A stretch of DNA of 64,000 nucleotides from contig RPFO01000891.1 in the NCBI GenBank assembly GCA_009746045.1, positions 1,506,559-1,570,558 of the forward strand, read 5' to 3'. This DNA is from Mesostigma viride. Lineage: Eukaryota > Streptophyta > Mesostigmatophyceae > Mesostigmatales > Mesostigmataceae. The position numbers were made by a program, and so were the translations under genes. Positions within the stretch are counted from its first letter, which is position 1; every line of letters begins with the position of its first letter. Below are positions 57,960 to 64,000 of the stretch, in pieces. The notes below the pieces were generated by a model. That model saw only the letters and a list, made by a program, of their open reading frames with translations, searched no databases and was not told where the DNA came from.

Positions 57960-59250
57960 TTGGGAGGGAGCGAGGGAGGGAGGAGGGAGGGAGGGAGGGA
58001 GGGAGTGAGTGAGTGAGGAGGAGGGAGGGAGGGAGGGAGGAGGGAGGGAGGAGGGGAGGGAGGGAGGAGAGGGAGGGAGGGAGGAGGGAGGGAGGGAGGG
58101 AGGGAGGGAGGGAGGAGGGAGGGAGGAGGGAGGGAGGGAGGAGGGAGGGAGGGAGGAGGGAGGGAGGGAGGAGGAGGGAGGGAGGGAGGGAGGGAGGAGG
58201 AGGGAGGAGGAGGGAGGGAGGGAGGGAGGGAGGGAGGGAGGGAGGGAGGAGGGAGGGAGGGAGGGAGGGAGGAGGGGGAGGGAGGGAGGAGGGAGGGAGG
58301 GAGGGAGGAGGAGGAGGGAGGGAGGGAGGGAGGGGAGGGAGGGAGGAGGGAGGGAGGAGGGAGGGAGGGAGGGAGGGAGGGAGGGAGGGAGGAGGGAGGG
58401 AGGGAGGGAGGGAGGAGGGAGGGAGGGAGGGAGAGGGAGGAGGGAGGAGGAGGGAGGGAGGGAGGGAGGGAGGGAGGAGGGAGGAGGGAGGGAGGGAGGG
58501 AGGAGGGAGGGAGGGAGGAGGGAGGGAGGAGGGAGGGAGGAGGGAGGAGGAGGGAGGGAGGGAGGGAGGGAGGAGGGAGGGAGGGAGGGAGGGAGGGAGG
58601 GAGGAGGGAGGGAGGAGGGGGAGGGAGGGAGGGAGGGAGGGAGGAGGGAGGAGGGAGGGAGGGAGGGAGGGAGGGAGGGAGGAGGAGGGAGGGAGGGAGG
58701 GAGGGGGAGGGAGGGAGGGAGGGAGGGAGGGAGGAGGGAGGGAGGGAGGGAGGGAGGGAGGGAGGGAGGGAGGGAGGGAGGGAGGAGGGAGGGAGGAGGG
58801 AGGGAGGGAGGAGGAGGGAGGGAGGAGGGAGGGAGGGAGGGAGGAGGGAGGGAGGGAGGAGGGAGGGAGGGAGGGAGGAGGGAGGGAGGAGGGAGGGAGG
58901 GAGGAGGGAGGGAGGGAGGGAGGGAGGGAGGAGGGAGGAGAGGAGGGAGGGAGGGAGGGAGGAGGAGGGAGGGAGGGAGGAGGGAGGAGGGAGGGAGAGG
59001 GAGGGAGGGAGGGAGGGAGGGAGGAGGGAGGGAGGGAGGGAGGGAGGGAGGGAGGGAGGAGGGAGGGAGGGAGGGAGGGAGGGAGGGGGGAGGGAGGGAG
59101 GAGGAGGGAGGGAGGGAGGGAGGGAGGGGGAGGAGGGAGGAGGGAGGAGGGAGGGAGGGAGGAGGGGGGAGGAGGAGGAGGGAGGGAGGGAGGAGGAGGG
59201 AGGGAGGAGGGAGGGAGGAGGGAGGAGGGAGGGAGGAGGAGGGAGGGAGC
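57960..59250. repeat. 1.3-kb (GGGA)n/(GGA)n array
   Basis: Purine-only plus strand of GGGA units with frequent GGA slips. It is the second such array, and the purine strand is again the plus strand. The long Gly/Arg/Glu frames are artefacts. Confidence 0.97.
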
Positions 59251-60524
59251 TCAGCCTCCAGATTCTTAGGGTCGAGTGCTTGTTAACAGCACGCTATCGA
59301 CCGAGTACAGCGGGGTTGTGCCGAACATCTCGAGTGCATCCCCTGGTTGCAGGCTTATTAACCGGCCACTGCCCTTTCTCTACACACATGCGCCACCAAG
59401 CCCCATGGCATGGCGCTAAAATCTCCAGCAAAAATACTGGAATCTAGAAAATAAGGTAGTAAGTAAGCTCTCTAATAATTACCCGCGTTACTTTTTCTAG
59501 TTACGGGGGTTGAAAGTCACAACAAGAAGACATTTTGGATGGCAGACCGCAGGCACCCCCGCACACTTATGCATCACCACATGCCCTTCAACGAGAAGAA
59601 CACCGCCTGATTCTGATAAGCGGGTTACGATCACAAAAGCGGAAAGGAATCATTAGTTCACATTGCAGTGACACTAGGCGCAGGGGCTGTAATAACTTCG
59701 GCTCATAATGTGAACATCGGGAACGGGCCGATAAGGCTGCGTCTTCTCAACGCACATGCTATGCCGGGCGAGGAATGTGATGACGAGTACGGGCTGGCAA
59801 GTGGGGTTGTTCAGCAAGGCGAAACAAGTCTTCATGTTATTATGCGCCACTTGAACAGGAACCCAAATAAAGGTTTTGTGGGCGCAACGCCTCACCTAAG
59901 GCAGACATCCAAACGATGCCGTTGACCAACCGCTAGGGAAATCGCGAGAAGGGCCACCAGCACACCCTGCCTGCTGCTGTTCAAGCAGCAAATTAAATGC
60001 TGCCGGGACGGGCCGGCGCGGCCATGAAATCTGCGAATCATGAGCTCGTTGTTGCAGTGGATGTCAACAGCCGGCTCCCCCCCGCGTCGAGCACGAAAGG
60101 CGAACAGGAATTTGAAAGCAAAAGATGACGGTCGCACGTAGCAAACCTACCCGCCCCTGCGCAGCTTACAAGTTTATTCCAGGAACTGATCTTAATTACA
60201 ACATATTTCGCCTTTTCGTCGTGCCGATTCAGATGTTGCACACACCGGTAAACCAGTCATCTAGTTACAAGAAGCGTAAAGAGGAATAAATGTAGAGGGT
60301 GCCACGAACTTGAGTGCCAGCGAGCTCGAGTCTGGCTAGTAGCATCACAATTCAACGATGTCCTCCATGGTCGTGACTCGTGACTCGTCGCTCCAACTTG
60401 TGAAATTTGTGATCTAGGTAAACCTGTCACAGCTGTTTTTAATTTACGCGCCAAAGCTCGCGCCAAACATGGACACAGGCGCGTAGGGCCGTAGCTGGCG
60501 CGCAATGCTCCTCGTCGGCGCAGC
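59251..60524. other. No gene recognised
   Basis: An 85-residue open frame at 59668-59925 (plus) has no known motif. No repeats are seen. Confidence 0.35.
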
Positions 60525-60640
60525 GCTTTGTTGGGTGCTGAAACTGCAAGTGCGGTAATGCGCCGGACCTCCGCACTCGTCCCCGCACAAGAGTTTTCTT
60601 CATCCTGGCCCGAATAGGAGCTTCCACGTCGTGGGACACA
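60525..60640 (-). repeat. Dispersed repeat, right member of an inverted pair
   Basis: Reverse-complement relative of 53735-53850. Confidence 0.8.
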
Positions 60641-60851
60641 TTAACCCATGGGTTAACAACAATGGCCGCTGGGCCGATGTGTATTTATGTCGCGATCACA
60701 GGTAAATGTATGATGCCTTATCAGCAAGGCTGGGTATAGGCAGTGAGCGACATGGCCGAGTGTCTAGGCCATCGTAATCATAAATTTCAGACAAGATTTA
60801 TGGCTCGAAAGTTAATTGATTGCTATCAGCTACCGTACGTACTACATCACT

Positions 60852-61187
60852 CTGGGCTCCAATTTTGGTAAAAAGTGGGTAAATCCAGGGCAAACGCAGG
60901 GTAAAAGTTTTTGCCCGAAAGTAACAACAGGTACAGGGCATTTTTAGGGTAAAAACAGCTGAAAATTTTACCCCGTTTTTATCCACTTAGTATGCCATAC
61001 GTATGCCATAAGTGTTGGGCAAAAAGGGGGTAAAGTTTTACCACATGGTAAAAAAACGGGTAATTTCTGTTTTACCCACCACGTAATTTCGGGGAAAATT
61101 TTTGCCCACATGGCAAACTATGGGAAAAGAACAATTTACCCATATTTGCCCTCGTTCCCCCCTGGACTTACCGAAGTTGGAGCCCCG
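60852..61187. mobile_element. MITE-like element with GGTAAA-rich interior
   Basis: Ends GGGCTCCAATTTTGGTAA (left) and TTACCGAAGTTGGAGCCC (right) are imperfect inverted repeats of about 18 bp. The interior repeats GGGTAAA and TTTTGCCC words and can pair extensively. No clear target duplication is visible. Confidence 0.6.
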
Positions 61188-61189
61188 AG

Positions 61190-61745
61190 TGGGTGTGGTG
61201 CAGCTCCCACCCATCAAATGACATCGGCTTGACCTGAAACTTGGAAAGTAGTTTCTGGGAGTGTGTTGCAGTGTGCCTACCAAGTTTCGGGCCAATTGGA
61301 TATCATTTGAGATGGGCTGTACTCACTTCATTGCGGTACGCGAGCTAGGAGCAACTATGTTGGGGGTGTTCAACAAGCCAAAGCGGCCTGGGAGTGGCAG
61401 CCCATATCAAATGACATTCAATTGGCCTGAAACTTGGTAGGCACACTGCAACACACTCCCAAAAACTACCTTCCAAGTTTCAGGTCAAGCCGATGTCATT
61501 TGATGGGTGGGCTGCACCACACCCACTTAATTGCGGTACGCCGGAGCAATTATGTTGGGGTGTGTTCAACAAGCCAAAGCCTGGGAGTGGCAGCCCATAT
61601 CAAATGACATTCAATTGGCCTGAAACTTGGTAGGCACATTGCAGCACACTCCGAGAAGCTGGCTGCTGGACAAGTTTCAGGTCAACCCAATGTCATTTGA
61701 TGGGTGGGCTGCACCGCACCCACTTCATTGCGTTACGCAAGTCAC
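61190..61745. repeat. Three copies of a ~175-bp self-palindromic repeat
   Basis: Copies at about 61190-61350 (inverted), 61375-61545 and 61555-61740. Each contains ATCAAATGACATTCAATTGG and, in reverse, GATGTCATTTGATGGGTGGG, so each unit is itself an imperfect palindrome. CCTGAAACTTGGTAGGCACA is also shared. Confidence 0.85.
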
Positions 61746-62400
61746 CTATCCAACTGCCATGTTAAGCCGTGAGACAACTACAACACTTTAGCGGAACATA
61801 TAACAACAACGGTGCCATTATAAATTATGACATTACCAGAAATAACGAAAATTAGAAGCTTGATCGAACGTTGGTGGTGGAGCCGGCAACGTCATATATC
61901 TCTAAAAATTAAAGCACCATGCATTGAAGAATAATTTGCCCATTTACTTTGTCTTATATTCCCCGGGCAAAACATCAAGTGTGTTGGTTGTCCAGAGGAT
62001 GGAATGCATTTAATGATGTTAAGAATAAGTAGAAGGACGTGCTGGAAATTTCCCTATACTATAGAGAAAACATCATAATAAAGCCCTGAAAAGGGCACAC
62101 ACTTACCCCTCCCCAACGTGGAGGGGGCTTTCCTTGTTTGGATAATACAATTCACAAGCTTAGCTACCTGCTCTGGTATAGTTTGGGGTGAGGACTATGG
62201 CCTTGCCAGCTGGCCAACTTGGGTCATGGCAAAAGATATGCACACGTCGCGCAATTAGGCCTCGATCACAGTCGAACCCACTTGTCAACAAGGCCGTTGT
62301 AGCTCTGGGACATGTTGAGTACAGGTACATCGCCCCACATGACGTACCATATTGTTACTGTTCCAATGGTGGAATGGACCGTCCGACCTTGGCCAGACGA
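61746..62400. other. No gene recognised
   Basis: AT-rich unique sequence; no feature is supported. Confidence 0.35.
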
Positions 62401-63970
62401 ACAAACTCTGAAGAGGCGACATAGTGGGTGAGCAGCAGTCTCTTTGATAGTGGGTGAGCAGCAGAAAGCCCTCTATACCGCAGCAAAAAAAATACCAGCA
62501 TTGCCATCCCCACCTTCATAGTCAATGCTAGCATGGTACTTGACACGTGTCTGTGGCCTGTAGTTTCTCTTGCTGTGAAACGTGTTCCTGTTCACGTACG
62601 CAACTTTGAACTCGTGGGCCACTACGCAACCAACAACACGAACTCCAAGGTGACTGCATGCTGGGCATGGTTCAACTGCAAGCAGGCCGATAAATAGCTA
62701 GCATCGCGCTCTTCCCGCCATGGGTGCGCCTGCGCCTGCACAAAAGACACTGGATGACCCTCGTAGAGGAAGTACACATCACCATCAGCATCGTCCATGA
62801 AAGAGCCTCTAGTAGATTCATGCGCAGCGTGCGGCAAGGGTGTGACAGCCCCCGTTTCCACTAGTAGGGCATCCAACTGCCCGTAACGAGAAGCCAATGA
62901 TTCACAAGCGTGGCCTCAGGGGCATTAGAGACCCTCGCCCTAGGTAGTGACAGCCTCTATGACCCCAATCGCCCGCTCTGGACACGTAAAACTCGCTTTG
63001 CAAAGCTAGACTCCCAACCATGATGACGCAGCCTCGTGTCGTGCTGCGTGACACACTACGCAGTGCAAATTATACGTCCACATTCACACGGGGCCCTCAC
63101 GCTCCGGCTCCGCTAACTTAGCATACCGGGAGACAAGCACGATCCACATCATCAAGCGAATGTGGATCCCTAGCATCTGCACCGCGCAAAAAGTGCACAG
63201 CGAAAATGCGCAGGAAGCGCCACAAATCCCAAGCCACAGGTGTAAGGACATTGCCATGGAAGACATACAAACTATATGTCTCAATTAACGAACTGCAGTG
63301 TTTCCTCCATGGTCCAAGATGCCCAATGGTCAACGCACTACATCCGTGTAGGGTCGCCCAGCCTTCTCAGGCATATCCATGTTGCAAGTTACGTCTTGAG
63401 ATGGCCTTTTTCTGATCGGACGTCAAGGCATGCCTCCATGGCTCCACGCCGCGCGTCGTCGTCTCAAACAGCAATTGAAGCAGGTTTTTAACCACTCCAC
63501 CCAAAAGACGATGGGCCGGCCAACCCTGGGATGATGCTCTAAGGAAAAATGAAGCCAACCATGTCAGCGATCGTAGGACGACCGTGCACCGGCCCCGCTG
63601 CTTCAGCTCGTAGACGTACCCCCAGCCAGTATCGATACAGCTTTACACAGGTCCACGGTGTATACAAGTCGTCATCCACTTGAACTGCATCATTTGAATG
63701 CAAACGCAGCTGAGTCCACATCATAACTAACCCGGGAATCTCATCGTGCCGTTAACATAGACCCGGCAAGTCATCAGCCCTAAGCCGCTGACACAGGCGA
63801 CCTGGCATGCGTGTGTCCATTGTGACAAGGCAGTTTGGGAACCGGTACCAAAATCCGAGCTGGCTGAACATGCCAAGGATTCTTGCTCCGAGTGTGGCCA
63901 CATGGAAGCGTCTAAAGACAAAGCGAGTGAGGAAATTCAGGAACGGGATCGACTTCTGTCTACCAGCCAT
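62400..63970 (-). pseudogene. Decayed ORF cluster, possibly transposon-derived
   Basis: Successive minus-strand frames look protein-like but shift phase. About 63970-63755: SIPFLNFLTRFVFRRFHVAT. About 63724-63541: DLYTPWTCVKLYRYWLGV. About 63300-63120: SLYVFHGNVLTPVAWDLWRF. About 62890-62625: a frame with YFLYEGHPVSFVQAQAHPW. About 62620-62490: VNRNTFHSKRNYRPQTRVKY then DYEGGDGNAGIFF. The order is co-linear, as in one broken gene. I do not recognise the family; the last block vaguely recalls C-terminal parts of CACTA-type transposases, but that is weak. Confidence 0.35.
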
Positions 63971-64000
63971 ACAAGGTACATATATGCATGTTACATATAT

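Overview
The window is nuclear DNA from a eukaryote, most likely a green alga. The protein-coding genes are split by GT-AG introns of about 0.1 to 1.8 kb with GC-rich exons. The ribosomal protein S11 exons read like the plant/green-algal version (VKEGD and [14 protein letters not shown] near the C-terminus). Non-LTR retrotransposons, SINE-like retroposons, a tyrosine-recombinase element and very large simple-sequence arrays fill most of the rest. The species cannot be fixed from sequence alone; a prasinophyte with a repeat-rich genome would fit, but that is inference.

Layout. 0.2-5.1 kb: a five-exon TKL-type protein kinase on the minus strand, rebuilt here with matching splice phases. 6.2-9.8 kb: an intronless tyrosine-recombinase gene between inverted repeats. 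10.4-11.6 kb: a tRNA-like SINE with an 11-bp target duplication, then a hAT-like non-autonomous element with an 8-bp target duplication. 11.7-15.2 kb: six-exon RPS11. 16.3-30.7 kb: a graveyard of LINE, ORF1-only and SINE-like elements, a recombinase fragment, an unrecognised multi-exon gene (19.0-20.2 kb) and a 2.1-kb compound satellite.

30.9-43.9 kb is the main gene cluster: an EMAPII-type tRNA-binding protein (minus), Mediator subunit MED31 (plus, five exons, complete), dihydroneopterin aldolase FolB (plus) and the mitochondrial ATP synthase assembly factor ATP10 (minus, C-terminal three exons found). 44-53 kb is dominated by tandem arrays, including a 2.7-kb array of a 20-bp unit, an 0.87-kb GGGA array and a hexamer array. 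53-64 kb holds retroposon 3' ends, a 1.3-kb GGGA array, MITE-like elements and a decayed ORF cluster.

The genes are unrelated housekeeping loci and do not form an operon or pathway. The most unusual themes are three. First, exon-intron junctions in three different genes have been copied into neighbouring intron sequence, in two cases beside or as part of a tandem array. Second, there is an apparent family of ORF1-only retroposons carrying a SINE-like 3' module. Third, many retroposon 3' ends consist of a short stem-loop followed by a microsatellite tail whose unit differs between copies (TTAA, TTTAA, AATTC).
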